Below, piece after piece: positions 1-13,468 of a stretch of DNA of 64,000 bases. Position 1 is the first letter of the stretch; every line of letters starts with the position of its first letter. The notes under the pieces were generated by a model. That model was not told where the DNA came from and made no database searches. It was given only the letters and a program-made list of their open reading frames with translations. The DNA lies in NCBI GenBank assembly GCA_903813345.2, contig CAIIXF020000005.1:11475375-11539374 (forward strand). Direction: 5' to 3'. Made by a program: the position numbers and the translations under genes. Source of the stretch: Owenia fusiformis (taxonomy: Eukaryota; Annelida; Polychaeta; Sabellida; Oweniidae).

Positions 1-1204
1 ACAATATTGCAGAAATCCCCTGTGGTGCCCCACAAATTGAAACGATTGTTTTTCACGATTATCTTTATTATTTCCACTAGGAACCATTATATATTGATCT
101 AATGTTATACATCAAGATAATTGTTTAATGATAGATCGAGGTTTTCCATCTAAAAGTCTTCAGAATAAGGAGAAATGTTAATAAAAAGAAGCGAAACTTC
201 ACGACCTTGACATGACCTTCAAGATCGCAGGTTTGTAAAATGTGAAAACAAAACTCTTAATTTGAGCATTTCCTTTATTCATATCGGACTATTTTGGTAT
301 AACATTACTTAAGAATTGTGTGAAAAGGACCCAGTGATAAATATTTATCGGGAGGATGCATCAAATTACAATATATGTCATTTTTATCCCATTTTAGTGT
401 AAGCACTCTATTATCGCCCACTTTATTTTCACTTTCACAATATTTTCTTGAACTTTGTGAAGAAATAAGAGGGACGCAAAAGAATTAGATGGGGACTCAA
501 ATTTTTCAAATGGGTTGCGTCCCAGGGACTCAGAAATTTAAATGGCTAGCGCGAACACTGCATAATAACAAGGAAAGCATATAGAATATAATGAGGAAAG
601 CACCTTTAGAAGACACGAACCAATTTTTTACAAATATTATTATTAAAAAAATCTTTATTAAATTAGATGTTCCTCGATGCTCTATTTTGGGGTATATGGC
701 ATCCTTGTAGTATAACTGTTGTAAATGAGATAAGAGAAGTCCATTAGAAGTCCACTCTTCTTGCTAAGGGGGTGGGGGACTTTTTGACAGTTTTGGCAAA
801 AAAAACTCAAAAGTGCTCAGAATGGTGAAAAACTGCATGAATTTAAGAGAATTTCCCCGAGGGTAAGCTTCAGCCCTAGATCCCCCTTGATCATGGGCCT
901 GGATCCTTACATCACAAAAGCGTTAACATAATCATCTATATAACAAACATCGAACAGAGTGTTAATTAGGATTTATATATGATGAATCCTAACAATATTT
1001 TTTATCATAGAGACAATATTACGAAAAACAAAAATTACAAAAAACATTTCTGGTTCGTACTACAGAGAAAATATTACAAAAAACAATGTTATGAAATACA
1101 TCTCATTCATATTTTAAGATTGCTTCTTGATTTTTCAAAAATTCAAATAAATTAGGATATCTCAGACTTCAGCAAGATGATCAAGTGAAATCAATGACTG
1201 TCCC
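1..1204. other. AT-rich stretch without recognised gene
   Basis: No long open frame, splice-bounded exon or clear repeat was recognised here. If the casein kinase gene at 17 kb is intact, this is intronic or lies 3' of that gene. Confidence 0.4.
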
Positions 1205-1770
1205 TCTGAGGTTCTTTATATGATTGTTACTTCGAGGTTCTATGGTTGTCAATTTGAGGTCCTATGGTTGTCAATTTGAGGTTCTATGGTTGTCCATTTG
1301 CGGTCCCATGCCTGTCAATTTGAGGTTCTATGGTTGTCAATTTGAGGTTCTATGGTTGTCAATTTGAGGTCCTATGGTTGTCAATTTGAGGTTCTATGGT
1401 TGTCCATTTGCGGTCCTATGGTTGTCAATTTGAGGTTCATTGGTTGTCAATTTAAGGTTATTTAGTTGTTACTTTGAGATTCTATGGTTGTCAATTTGAG
1501 GTTCTATGGTTGTTACTTTGAGGTTCTATGGTTGTCAATTTGAGGTTCCATGGTTGTCAATTTGAGGTTCTATGGTTGTTACTTTGAAGTTCTATGGTTG
1601 TCAATTTGAGGTTCTATGGTTGCCAATTTGAGGTTCTATGGTTGTCAATTTGCGGTCTTATGGTTGTCAATTTAAGGCTCTAAGGTTGTCAACTTGAGTT
1701 TCTATGGTTTTTACTTTAAGGTTCTACAGTTGTCAATTTGAGGTTCTTGGTCACTTTAAGTTCTATGAGT
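1205..1770. repeat. Minisatellite, about 21-bp unit
   Basis: About 25 diverged head-to-tail copies of a unit like GAGGTTCTATGGTTGTCAAT. Variants include TGTTACTTTGAGG and TGTCCATTTGCGG versions, so several sub-lineages are interleaved, consistent with local expansion after divergence. Confidence 0.95.
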
Positions 1771-4700
1771 GCCATTTTAAAAACATATAAATGTATTGTG
1801 AATTGAAAGATGAACCAAACCATCACAAATGATCTAATATTTCAACTGAACCACGACTGCCTATAACTGCATATACATTCAGATTTCAGATTCATGATCT
1901 TAATTACCTTCAATCCCACATACGGGGTCATATACAAAGCAAATCCACTGTGATATCTTAATATAATATTTCAGCAGAAGTTCAATGACTTCCAGAAATT
2001 TGGTAGACATTACGCATGAACCTCGTCTATTACAAGTCTACTGTTATATAATTCATGATTAGCGAGTCAACGTTACTATTGCCAAGTAACACAAGAGGAG
2101 GTAACTAGAAAATTGACGCAATTGACTATTTTATAGTATAGATTATTTTAGAAACCATTTTACAGTAGATCTTCTGGGTAAATTTTCAGATTGAAATATA
2201 AGATGATCGATCTATTTGAGTTACTATAATATTATATAGATGCTAGTGTAATGAACTACAGTAGATCTAGGTTTACTAAGGAGTAAAATTGCTGGCATAT
2301 ATTTTATTTGATCAGTATGAAAACATATCTCATATTTGCAAGAATCAAATCTATAAACACTAGTAGCAAAATATGAAGATACACTTCGGTCACTTTACTT
2401 ATACTGAAATTAAGGAGATAAGATCTGAGGAAAATGTGGCCAAGTGGTATATCATGTACAGTTAACCCTGTTAGAGACAAGAACGCAGGGAAATCTCTAA
2501 TACACATCTATACTTGAGTGCAGTCTCATCTGTTCACTTCATGTTAAGATATTGGGTGCAAATTATTCAGATATTGATCTGCAGATCAACAATTCTGCTT
2601 TTTATTTCACATTCCCCAAATGTATGCAGTTAACTCTTTTATTTCTTTTCAGTAAGATGTGAATGAGAATTTGTTGAAACAATAAGATGCTCTTGTTTTA
2701 TGGTTAATTTTATTGCAGATTAATTCAGCACAATAATCATTTTATTCACCAGAGCATATATGTACATCTATGTACAGGTTAAAAGAATGGTCCAGTAGCT
2801 GTTTATGAGATTACCCAAGTAAAAAACTCATTTTTCAAAAGTGTGATATTACAAAATTGATATGTTGTAAAATTAATCAATCATCAAATTGCGCCTCTGT
2901 TATAGCATGGAGTCACCTATTTCCAGGATACATGATTCAGCTTACCTTAGGAAAAACAGCATTCAGTGATCTCTTCAGGATTAAAGCAAGTGGGTGCAGA
3001 ACCAACCTGAGATTTCATAGCCTTGCACCTACTTTGGGAATCCAATTGCACCAACTTGTAAATGAGATAAATCATGAAAATGGGCATATTTTGACCAAAT
3101 TTGGTCTGAATTGTGAAAATGAGAATTTTGCACCCACTTGAGAAAAAATCCTGTGGTGAACACTGACCATTGCCAAATTGCCAATTATAATGATAATGTG
3201 AACTCTTCATGAGATCATATACTCTATTAACTTATACATTGTACTTAAAAATGAAAGGATAGCAGCCATGGCTGTTTTTTTACAAAATCTTTCTACTACT
3301 TTTCAGAATATAGAAAAAGTTGTAAAATAGCACACAAAAATGGCCACCATTTTCAAAATGGTCACTCACAAGCCAAATCATCAAAAGAAAGTATAATATA
3401 CTTATAAGTAGGCACATATCAGTACATATCCCCATAGAACACATGTGTACAAAATATGAATAAAATCAGGTCAATGTTATTTGAGTTATAGCTTGGATGG
3501 ATGGACAGATGGATGTAGGCATTCCTTATATCCCGTCGGAAGTAATAATAAGCAGTTCATCCCCCTCTCCAGTCAATAACTAGATATATTAGATATTGTA
3601 GGATGGCCTTAGTCTACTGGTCTTAATAATTAACATACTGTGTTTTATGTGTATAGGAATACTGATACAGGCAATCGTAGATGCAGTATAAGGAGTCTGA
3701 AGCATCTCACCTTGAAACATCAAAAAGTCAAATGCTAGTAGTATACAATTAACACGTTCAAGGTTTACTTGTTGTACAGCTTTACATGTATTTTATAGGC
3801 ATATGGAGGTCTCTGAAAATATGTCTGCTAATCCCATGTAAAACTGTTAACACTTTCCTGAACACCTTCATAAAGTGAACCCCATTCTCAAGTAAATACC
3901 TATGTAAAATAAATACTTATAAAATGTAAACACCTTTCTAGCTGTGGTATCAGGGTCTCTAATATGAACACTTATACATGTAGTTAGGTCTTGCTAGAAC
4001 TATTCACGAAAATAAATGGGCTTTATTTATTATTATCAGCTCACTAATGAGCAAGGCATAAACATACAAAATGTCACCACCTAACATTTGTTACAGATGC
4101 CAATCACTACTCATTGAATGCCAAATGCCAACTGCCACTGAATGCCAAACACTTGAAGTTTAACACTATCAATTATAACAGCAGTTTGATGATATACTCT
4201 CTTACTATCTAAGCAATCTTAACACAACCAAAAATGATTATATCATCCAGCATTAATCGACATAATACACAACATAATGCCAAGTGTAAAAATGAGGGAG
4301 CACACTGTATAAGAAGTACAGTACCACACGCAATAAGCTATGACTTCATGTACCTTTTTGCTTACTTACTTTTTACTTTTTAAAACGAATGTGACTGATG
4401 ATTTAATTTCATATCACGTTACTATTCAAAAAGGGGACCTAGACTCAGTTAGTAAACATAGTCTGTTTACAATGTTTACTTTTCAATAACTTGTTCTATG
4501 CTAACCTCTACAGTATTATAGGGGAATAGCGTGCAAATTCAACAGATAAATAAAGTGCACAAGTAATTCAACTACTTTCAATAAATACAAGACTCCACCT
4601 CTTTATGCCTAAGTACGTGGTTTATAGAAACACACCCTGCTTCTGAAAAAATTGCCAGGTACCCTGATTTGCCATCAGTTAGCCATATGACCCTCTTACT

Positions 4701-5934
4701 ATGACAGATTAAATTCTGATAATATTAAATATATCATTCGGATGATTTTATGACATTTTGCATATGAAATGCATGTTATGTGCTTCTAGGTAGAATGTGT
4801 CCTATACTCTGAATACCCTAATTCAGAATTGTATCTATTATGAAGAGGACAGCTGAAGTCAACTTCTAACAAAGGGTAATTGTAAGTTTTTTCACCAATA
4901 ATACATCATGTGAGGTTAAGTTGTCTAAAATGAATAATGGATGTATGATCATAAATGTCAATCTACTGTCCAGGTTAAATTGATAAGTCATCACAAAATG
5001 AATGAGGCTAATCTGTTTTGTGAATGAAAAAGGCAAATTCTGCACTGTTTTTTGTAAGAATAATATAAATTCTGCAAACATATTTCATAATTTGATAAAT
5101 CCATGGAAATTATAAATCTTTGAAAATCCTACATGAAAATATGAACCCATCACATATATTTTCAAAAATGGGAATTTTGCCATTATTCTGCTGCAGCACA
5201 AAAAAATGAATTCTGGAATATTTGGCTAATGTATTATAAATGCAATCGCATGTTAAAGCGGAAATGCGCTGAAATTCATTGTGTCTATTTTTAGACTTCA
5301 ATTCAGAGAAAAATAATTTTCTGCTAACTGTTACATAATGAATATAGTACACTTTACATAGAGAAAAAGCAAAAGATCAGTTTTTTCTGAATCAACTCCT
5401 CTGTTCAAATTCCTCATTCAAATGATGAAAACGATTTGTCAAATTGTGCATACTGCTAACACAGCTTTATATTATGACACCATAAATGTTCACTCTTTTG
5501 CAATTGTAGACAAGGGTTTCACTTGAATTTCAACAGGCGATTTTGTGAAAACATCCAGTGAAAATCGCCCGTTGCCTGCTGCTAATGATACCCCTGGTAG
5601 ATCATCCCGACTCATGGCCAATAGATGTTTAATAACAATTCTATTATGGAAGATCTACATAATAAGTATTTTAATGATTATAATTAACAAAAAACTAATA
5701 ACTGAATTGAGGCAAGTATCAAAATAACACCTTGAACACAACAACATATTCCTTGCAAGTCATATTTTTCCTGATCAGAATGAAGTCATGATATCGCTAT
5801 TTTAGGTCTTTCTGACAAAGTACAAACAAGGTATGCTTGGGAAAGATGTGTTTTATCATATAGTTATATCCCGTATATGTATCTAGACAAGTCCATATAT
5901 GTTGATGAAGTGATTAAGATAATAGTAAATCCTT
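1771..5934. other. Noncoding AT-rich region with repeat fragments
   Basis: No exon is supported; the few open frames overlap each other on both strands and resemble nothing known. Recognisable pieces are a fragment of the GGCCGCCATTTT family (about 3290-3542), a fragment of the CATTTTGCATGTTAA family (about 4070-4150) and a short piece at 5520-5600 that recurs at about 30,295-30,375. Confidence 0.5.
3290..3542 (-). repeat. Dispersed repeat, GGCCGCCATTTT family (fragment)
   Basis: Contains the paired words ATGGCCACCATTTTC and AAAATGGTCACTC, then a GGATGGACAGATGGATG tract and an end like TATCCCGTCGGAAG. The same order, in the same or the opposite orientation, occurs at 40,140-40,781 and 57,432-58,694. 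Confidence 0.55.
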
Positions 5935-6500
5935 GAGACTATTGAGGTCCTAGCAACGAGATCTATTCAGGTCCCAGTAACCACCAGGCCTAGTATTCTT
6001 AGTATCTAGGCCTAGTCAGGTTTTGGCAACCTATACAGGTCCTAGCAACCAGGCCTATTCAAGTCCTAGCAACCAGGTCTTCCAGATCCTACCAAACAGG
6101 TCTTTCCTGCTCCTACAAACCAGGCATTTTCTGGTCCTACAAAGCATTTCCAGGTCCGACCAACAAGGCCCTTTCAGGTCCTACCAATCAGGCCTTTCCA
6201 GGGCCTACCAACTAAGGCCTTTTTAGATCCTACTAACTAGGTCTCTCCGGCCCTCACCAACTAGGCCTTTCCAGGTCCTATCAATCAGGCCTTTCTAGGT
6301 TCAACCAACAAGGCCTCTCCAGGTCCGACCAACCAGGCCTTTCGAGATCCTACCAATCAGCCTTCCTGGGTCCCATCAGACCTTTCCAGGTCCTACCATG
6401 TACCAACCAGGCTTTTCCAGTTCCTACCAACCGGGCCTTTTGAGTTCCTAGCAATCAGCCCTATATACTGGTCTATCCACTATCCAGGTACTAGCAACCA
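5935..6500. repeat. Minisatellite, about 21-24-bp unit
   Basis: More than 20 diverged copies of a unit like CAGGTCCTACCAACCAGGCC. A short open frame through it (6023-6226) is a by-product of the repeat and not a gene. Confidence 0.93.
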
Positions 6501-6771
6501 GGCAGAATGACCTTTAGTTTCCCTATCAACTCATAGCCTCTGAGTGTTCAGTTCATAGATATCTTTCAACAGATGTCTACAATAAACATGCCTTGAATGA
6601 TTCCTATGGTACATGGCATGCATATACTTGTAGGTCCTGTAAAATATGATTTAGTTCAGATAAGTACTGAAAGTTCCATTCATGTACATGTACATCATAC
6701 TTTTAAAAAATAATAATACAACAGTTCAAATCAATAGACAAAATTCTGAAATAGAGAATTCAACAGAGATA

Positions 6772-7381
6772 CAGGGTGGGCCAAAAAACGCCACTTTTTT
6801 CAAGACAGTAGAACTTTTTTATTTTCCAACCTACATACCCCAAATTTTGCGTTATATAGTGGTTCTGAGTAATAATATAATGTAACAAGTCCTTCAACTG
6901 GGATTATTTTATCTAAAAGAGGAGTTCAATTTGTGCGCCACGCCATTTGATGATAGATTTTAGTTTTAGTCGCCTTGCTGATATAGCAGTATCAATGAAA
7001 TGTTAGCTAGATTTTTTTCAACGTGTCCTAATTGCCAGCTTTAGTTTAGCAATTTTTTAGATTGGGTACCTTCATACCATCTCCTGGAGACCTCCCCATA
7101 CCCTATACTTACTTGGGTTTGAATTAGGGCTATTAGCTTGCGGTCATCAGGGCGTATCAGTTTAGGAACATTATGCAAATTATGCTTATTTCTCATGGCA
7201 CACCACATGTTTAAGTGAGACGCTGGTGACATATTTTATTCAAGTAAAAGTGTATAATTCATGATCAATGGCTAGATAACAACGTCAAGTTTCATTTGGT
7301 ATGTAAATTATGATTTTGTATCAAAAATTAAAAAGTTATAGCATTTTGAAAAAAAAGTGGCGGTTTTTTTGGCCCACCCTG
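6772..7381. mobile_element. Mariner-type MITE, 610 bp (copy 1)
   Basis: The left end CAGGGTGGGCCAAAAAACGC and the right end, read in reverse complement, CAGGGTGGGCCAAAAAAACC form a terminal inverted repeat of about 30 bp. The element is flanked on both sides by TA, the target duplication typical of Tc1/mariner elements. No intact transposase frame is present, so it is non-autonomous. A relative with the same terminus lies at 34,577-35,158. Confidence 0.85.
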
Positions 7382-7540
7382 TATGTATCATCAATACTAA
7401 CAATTAAGAATTTGTGAAAATTATATGTGAATTAAAGATGTTTCACAACTACTTATATTTATAGGCTTCAAAACAAAGCCATGTCTATCAAGACATCTGT
7501 ATTAAAAATGAATGCCCTATACTAGCTTGGTAAATACATA

Positions 7541-7610
7541 GTCCAACAACATTAGACCTAGCCCGGGCCTCGTTTCTTATCTGACATGTGTTATGGCACG
7601 GCTAGGTCTA
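7541..7610 (+). repeat. Dispersed repeat, inverted partner at 35.9 kb
   Basis: The sequence around GTCCAACAACATTAGACCTA and the following CCCGGGCCTCGTTTCTTATC recurs in reverse complement at about 35,843-35,913. The element type is not recognised. Confidence 0.6.
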
Positions 7611-7717
7611 ACCTCCATGACCATTTTGCCTTTGATGCGTTAATTTAATCGTTCAGCAGGTTTCGACAAGCGGAACTAATTGAACCCTGAAAACATGGCA
7701 ATATTACACAAAGAATG

Positions 7718-8304
7718 GCTGCCATCGAACTCAAATGTCAGTGTCGACAGTCGAACTCTGCTGTCGAAAATATTGTCGACAATCGAACTTTCCAGGGAGA
7801 AAAAATCATCGGGAAAAAAAGAAAAATTATTTCTGTGTTGTTGGTTCGTTTTTTCCAAATCTTTCAACACTATACACTATCGGGGAAAAGCTTCATATAA
7901 CTTATATTCATATTGGTATGTAATTGCCTAATATTGTTACTAAATGCCAAGTTAATAGAATATTATAGACGAAAATGGGACAAATACCTGCAATGTTTCG
8001 ACCGGGATTTATTTCGACTGCTCGGGCGAAATCTCGTACAACGTCTCGCAAGAGAGAAGAGAAGTCATGAAGGGAACTTCCGGGTGAATTTATTTTTTGA
8101 AAATGAAATGAATGTGAACAATATTTCCGCAGAATACGCGCACATAACACGTTGAAATGTGTATTGAAATGTATTGGGGCCATTTGGATATTTTCAAGTA
8201 AGTATTGATATCGTTTGCTGTCGACATGACGGGAATTTTGTCGACTTCGTTGTCGAACTTGCATTTTGACTGACAAGTCGACGTTCCGACTAATGATGGC
8301 AGCC
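7718..8304. mobile_element. MITE with GGCTGCCATC ends (family B)
   Basis: The ends GGCTGCCATC and GATGGCAGCC are inverted repeats of each other. The interior near both ends is rich in GTCGACA and TCGAAC words, as in the element at 22,261-22,834, whose ends are close variants. Overlapping open frames on both strands are explained by the symmetry. No transposase was recognised. Confidence 0.7.
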
Positions 8305-9883
8305 CTAATGCATACATACCTTATAAACACATACACCCCGTCCCGTATCCCCCTTAGACCCTATTGATGCATAATTACGAAAATATTGGAGACAGGTTTG
8401 GAATATGACGAAAATGTTGGTCAGTTTCGGTAACATTGAAATTGCAAATCATTTCAGGAATTAACCGTCATCACGGCACTGCATTAACGAACAGTTGGTT
8501 TGCAATTAATAACTATTTTGCGTGTATATACGCGCTATATAAATTAATCAAAGATACCTGTTATCCTCAAAATTGATCTTTTTATCCCGAGTAATCGCGA
8601 TAATAATTATCAATCTATTTGACAACAATTTCGTTTCGCTGGTAGTTCAATTTTACGATCCGGGACACTCAGACGAACAGACACAATGACGGACATGCGG
8701 AAATGTCACTTTAGAGATTGGTAAGTGTAGCCTCATTTTACTCGTATAAATGAACATTTAACACAATAATATTGTGTTAAATCGCTTGATGTTATGTGTT
8801 TTTATATTATTGTCAAGTATCAGTTGCACGTTATCACGGAAAAATGGTTTCGATGGATTCAGAACTTGCATCAAAGGAAAGAATAGTAAGGAGGTTAAAC
8901 TCAATAATGGCCCCAAGAAAATTCCTAATAATAAAGAACGCCGTTATTGAGTTTAACGACGTTGAACTAGGTAAATACAATGCAAAGGCGTCACTACTCA
9001 TTATACTCAACTTCAGTAACATGAACTCTATGCATTATTCTGAAGAGCAGCAACTTATTACCATGATTTCATGTTGGAGATGATTACCTTTTTATATGAT
9101 ATCTGATATGATTTTTATATCTGATTTATGAATACGTATAGTATAATGAGGACTGAAGTCAAACCTACTCTAAAAGTACTCTTAGTTTTTACTATCTAGT
9201 ATTCTGTATGTAGCTGCATATAATGTGCTATGCTGTAGTTTGTGATTGAATAATCTGTACCCCCTTCCCTCTCAACCTGTGAAGGAATGGTTACAGGGGT
9301 GGGGTTATGTAGAGGGCCTGGACTTAAAACTATTAATGCGGGTAAGGTACATAAAGCCTCAAGTTGATATTCACATATTTGTGGCCTCTTACTCGTCATG
9401 TGCACTACATGTTGGCCTTTTATGTATATATTTTGGCCTCAATTACATAAACATGTTTTGGCCTCTTTTACAAGACTGTTCAGTATATTAACTTTTAAGC
9501 CTCTTTTACGTGATATCTTTAGCATTTCATACATTAAGTGATACCCTGAAGCACAGAGTAGTAATTTCTATAACCTCTAACTATGACAAACAATAGAAAT
9601 GGGTACCTACTTCTTTCTGACAAACTGACTTCCTACGCAACAACTTGTTTTCCTATGTAAGACCTAACTTAAAGCTCAAGTGTCCAAAAAGCAATCAGTT
9701 ACAATATATTCTCATTAGAGACACCTACATCTATCCAGATATGAGGCCAAATATTAAATTAACAATACCTCCTGTGGTGAAATCGTAGATTTGCAGCCTT
9801 CTCTTGAAAACAAGAATTAGATACTCAGATAAATCAGTAGTAATAAAAATCAAAGAGGATATGTTGGTTAGAGGAGTGAATTT
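8305..9883. other. Noncoding or possible 5' end of an unknown gene
   Basis: Contains the candidate exon at 8686-8720 and a weak open frame at 8796-9083 that I do not recognise. Between 8894 and 8957 a perfect 14-bp inverted repeat (GTTAAACTCAATAA and its complement) could form a hairpin with a loop of about 36 nt. Confidence 0.35.
8686..8720 (+). CDS. Candidate first coding exon of an unknown gene
   Basis: ATG followed by 11 codons and two bases, ending at a good donor (GTAAGT at 8721). The peptide begins MTDMRKCHFRD. It joins in frame to the candidate exon at 10,370-10,425, completing a Trp codon across the junction. No family was recognised and no further exon could be assigned, so this may be a short, lineage-specific or noncoding transcript, or chance. 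The locus would lie antisense inside the putative casein kinase intron. Confidence 0.22.
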
Positions 9884-10110
9884 TTGAGTGATGATGGAGA
9901 TGTTGGTTTGAGTGATGATGGAGATATTGGTTTGAGTGATGATGGAGATATTGGTTTGAGTGATGATGGAGATGTTGGTTTGAGTGATGAGGGAGATGTT
10001 GGTTTGAGTGATGAGGGAGATGTTGGTTTGAGTGATGATGGAGATATTGGTTTGAGTGATGAGGGAGATGTTGGTTTGAGTGATGAGGGAGGGATATGTT
10101 GGTTTGTTGA
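9884..10110. repeat. Minisatellite, 24-bp unit
   Basis: About nine copies of a unit beginning GTTTGAGTGATGATGGAGAT. Because 24 is a multiple of three, frames stay open on both strands (SDDGDIGL-type octapeptides on plus; ITQTNISI-type on minus). No start context, splice sites or homology support translation. Confidence 0.95.
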
Positions 10111-10369
10111 TTAAAATGAATTGTTTTTTGTGAGGGATAAGTGCATAAAAACAAATCCTCAATTTTGCTTGCAAAACAATTTAAATTGAAAGGAAATTCT
10201 TGATTATTTTTTTCTGTTCGTGCTAATTAAACTAGTATTTTAAGTTGTATATATTAACATTAATTTTCTTTTCATTTTGACAGGGTTTCAAATGTACTAT
10301 ATCTCCGACAACAACAAACCATACTGTAAATCTGAGATATAGTGTATAAATGTTAATTTTATCTTTTAG

Positions 10370-10425
10370 GATTCAAACAATGGACAATTCAATAGAACTT
10401 CCTGTATACTCAAACCTTGTTCTAT
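10370..10425 (+). CDS. Candidate second exon of an unknown gene
   Basis: Preceded by a pyrimidine-rich tract and acceptor (ATCTTTTAG) and followed by GTAAGT. It carries an internal ATG at 10,380 and the peptide MDNSIELPVYSNLVL, and it is in frame with the candidate exon at 8686-8720. The gene is not recognised; the next exon (phase 1) was looked for by eye downstream and not found. Confidence 0.22.
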
Positions 10426-10969
10426 GTAAGTTTATTAACAATAGAAGGGTGGAGTTATTGGCCTGTTTACAATAAACACAATTTAACAATAGAGAATCTG
10501 CCTTCAAATACTACAAAAATAAACAATCAAGTAACTGGCACTGAGGTACCATGTAAACTGGTACTAGTACAAACTTGTTTTTTGCCAATTCTAGCTACAA
10601 AGCTTTACTTTTTGTGATGTAAAAGGGGGTCGCAAGGGCCTGTAGATAGATTAGATGTTAGACACAGATATCCAACTATGTTTTAGGCTATCATTTTTTA
10701 TCAAACTTGCAAATGTAATACCTAGGGCTGAAATTAATATACTGAAATGAATATACCAATTGAAAAGTCAGGTCAAAGTCTTTAAATATCAAAGAAAGTG
10801 AAAAATGTAGATTTAAATAAATAAAGTACACTGGTAGTATTCTGATACTCCTCACATCTGTTTGTTACTAGGAGATGACATGTTTTATGATGATGGGTAG
10901 TGGGATAACTCCTTTGTGCATATTTTGGGATACAGCTTATATGTAGATGTTTAAAGTAACCTTAGCATT

Positions 10970-11395
10970 TGCCACTTGACCTAACTTAAACATTCAGCTC
11001 TTTGCACCTGGTCTAGCTTAAACTTTCAGCTCTTTACACTTGGCCTAGCTTAACTTTCAGTACTTTACACTTGGCCTAACTTTAATGTTTAGCACTTTAC
11101 AACTGGTCTAGCTTAAACTTACAGCTCTTTTACACTTAGCCAAGCTTAACTTTCAGCTCTTTACACTTAACCTAACTCAAACATTCAGCACTTTGCACCT
11201 GGTCTAGCTTAAACTTTCAGCTCTTTACACTTGGCCTAGCTTAACTTTCAGTACTTTAACACTTGGCCTAACTTTAACGTTCAGCACTTTACAACTGGTC
11301 TAGCTTAAACTTTCAGCTCTTTACACTTGGCCTAACTTAAACTTTCTGTATTTTACACTTGGCCTAGCTTAAACTTTCAGCTCTTTACACTTAGC
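10970..11395. repeat. Minisatellite, about 31-bp unit
   Basis: About 13 copies of a unit like CTTTACACTTGGCCTAGCTT followed by AAACTTTCAGCT. Copies differ by small substitutions and indels. Confidence 0.95.
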
Positions 11396-13009
11396 GGGCT
11401 GTTGACTGTCTATCTCATACCCAATTTTTGGTCTTTAAGCTTTTAGCATAATAGTCTTCAAGTCATGATCATTAAGTCTTTGCTCACCTACTTCATTATT
11501 TATAACCAAGCTATATACAGTGGATAATACAAGTTGCCCATGCTGCAGGCTTAGCAATTGTTCATGTTATAACAAGAGAATGTTACCAGAGAGAATCAGT
11601 TGATATAATAATTAAAGTGCAATGTTCTCATTTAACCCATCTCTTATCTAACTAAGTCAAAATATCTGATTTTTCATGATTTATCAAATTGCCAAGGGGG
11701 TGCAAACTGAAAACATGTAACCTAGTAGGTGTAACATGTAAAACTTTCATTGTCTTCACTATTGGGAGTTCGAGATGGAGTGTTTAGTACACTCTCAACT
11801 AGGTGTATCGATCCTGGACAGATAGGTGATTTTAGAACATAAATGCACAAGTTTTTGCTAATTGCAAAGTAACTGCCCTGTAAAACCTTAAGGTTATCAA
11901 TCACATTTTTAAAATTATCATTATTATCTCCTTGTGCAAGATAGGCAAGAATAAGCAAAGTTAAGGTACCGTTTGTCGGTCAGTCAAGTTTTATCAAAAT
12001 TGCGTAATAGGAACAGGTATACACACTTATCTGGGATGTAAAAATAAATCTGATTTTGAGGCGTACAGTAATGTTTATATCCTGTTGACTAACTGAAGTA
12101 TTTATCTAGAAATGTTAGCCAGTGCTCTACAGGCTCCAAACAGTATAATCAGCTGAGTAAAATGTACTTCATACACCTGAATACTCCTCAAAATATCATA
12201 CAATCCAGGAATAAAGGTACCTTCAGTTTGGACCAAAAATAAATGAGTACCGTAGTTGATTTTCTATCACCATTTCCAAACCATGGTGGTTCGAAAACCC
12301 ATAGTCTCCAATATTGTCCAGATACAGATCCTCTAAAATGTGTATATTTTACATTTTGTATACTCTCATCCAATAATGTATGGCCTCTTTACATGGGAAA
12401 TCTTCACTTCAGCATATCCATGACTCATTTATTAATGGTTCAAACTGTAATTGATTATTTGATTGAAAAATAGTTTAATCCCCTAAGTTCTGCCAAATAA
12501 TGACAGTGCAGGATGAAAATGAGTGCAGTTTCACAAGTTTTTGTCCTGAAATGTTATCTACTGCATAGATGATACTAGTATATAATTAGATGGATTATAT
12601 TTTCTTTGAAGACCCGAGGTCTCCAAAGACAGATAAAGTAAATGCCTAATGGAGGACTTGAACTTACGACCTTCTATACTATGATAGTACTATCAAGCAA
12701 AGTCTTCAAGATCCAGACCATTCTGCAAAGCCTCATAAAGCTTACCCATTTAGTTATATTAATCGTTGCATCTTCTTTTTTACAACTGACCATGATGTTA
12801 TTTGGCCCATATATGTCAATACAAGCTTGTTCATCAAGTTAGGAATTTTTGTTGCAATGCAGCATATAGAGGTTATTTTATGGGAGGTTTTTATCAAAAA
12901 TCGAGCATTTAATAACTGATTTATTCTATACTTAGTAGATTATGAAGAGTTAAACCCAAGTCCCCTGGCTCAGTATCTTCTCTGTGAATTTTTGACGTCA
13001 TAAATCTGA
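11396..13009. other. Noncoding AT-rich region
   Basis: Short open frames only, none with recognisable content. No repeats of note. Confidence 0.4.
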
Positions 13010-13468
13010 TGAGCGGGTGATATTGAACGAATATTTCACTCTATTGAGGTGAATACCTGTACATCTTTCACAAGTGATATTCCACGAAGCCCGAAGGGCA
13101 AGTGGAATATCACCTTGTGAAAGTGCTACAGGTATTCACCGAAAATAGAGTGAAATATTTGTTTTATTATATCACTGTCTATATAGCTAGCTAAACATCC
13201 CTAATATTATTAAGTCATAGGTTAACATTGAAATACATACGAATCTACTCGGTTCGTCTGCCATTTTGACTTACACTGAACTAAATCATTTACACTGAAC
13301 GAAAACAAATTCTTTGAAAATTCCCGGGAGCGTGGGATATCGCTAGATATCTCACGGTTGTCTTATCTGATTAGCATTGCCATTGAATATCGCCAGATAT
13401 CCCACGACATGTGACCCGGTTTTGACCAATCATACTGTCGCTAGCTAGATAGCGATATAATAATAGTA
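13010..13468. mobile_element. Foldback element with nested hairpin
   Basis: An imperfect palindrome at 13,028-13,161 has arms of about 58 bp around the loop GAAGCCCGAAGGGC. The outer parts also pair: TATTATATCACTGTC near 13,165-13,180 matches the complement of GATAGCGATATAATA near 13,447-13,461. No coding sequence. The structure is that of a small non-autonomous foldback transposon. Confidence 0.7.

Noticed and set aside
2857-3210. Overlapping open frames on both strands (94 and 87 codons)
   Set aside because: Unknown sequence on both strands, no splice or start support; chance frames.
7680-8336. Cluster of overlapping frames (up to 142 codons)
   Set aside because: Explained by the inverted structure of the family B MITE; no transposase motif.
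9731-10174. Open frames of 147 and 106 codons on the minus strand and 76 on plus, with octapeptide repeats
   Set aside because: The 24-bp minisatellite keeps all frames open by its length; no splice sites, homology or start context support a protein.
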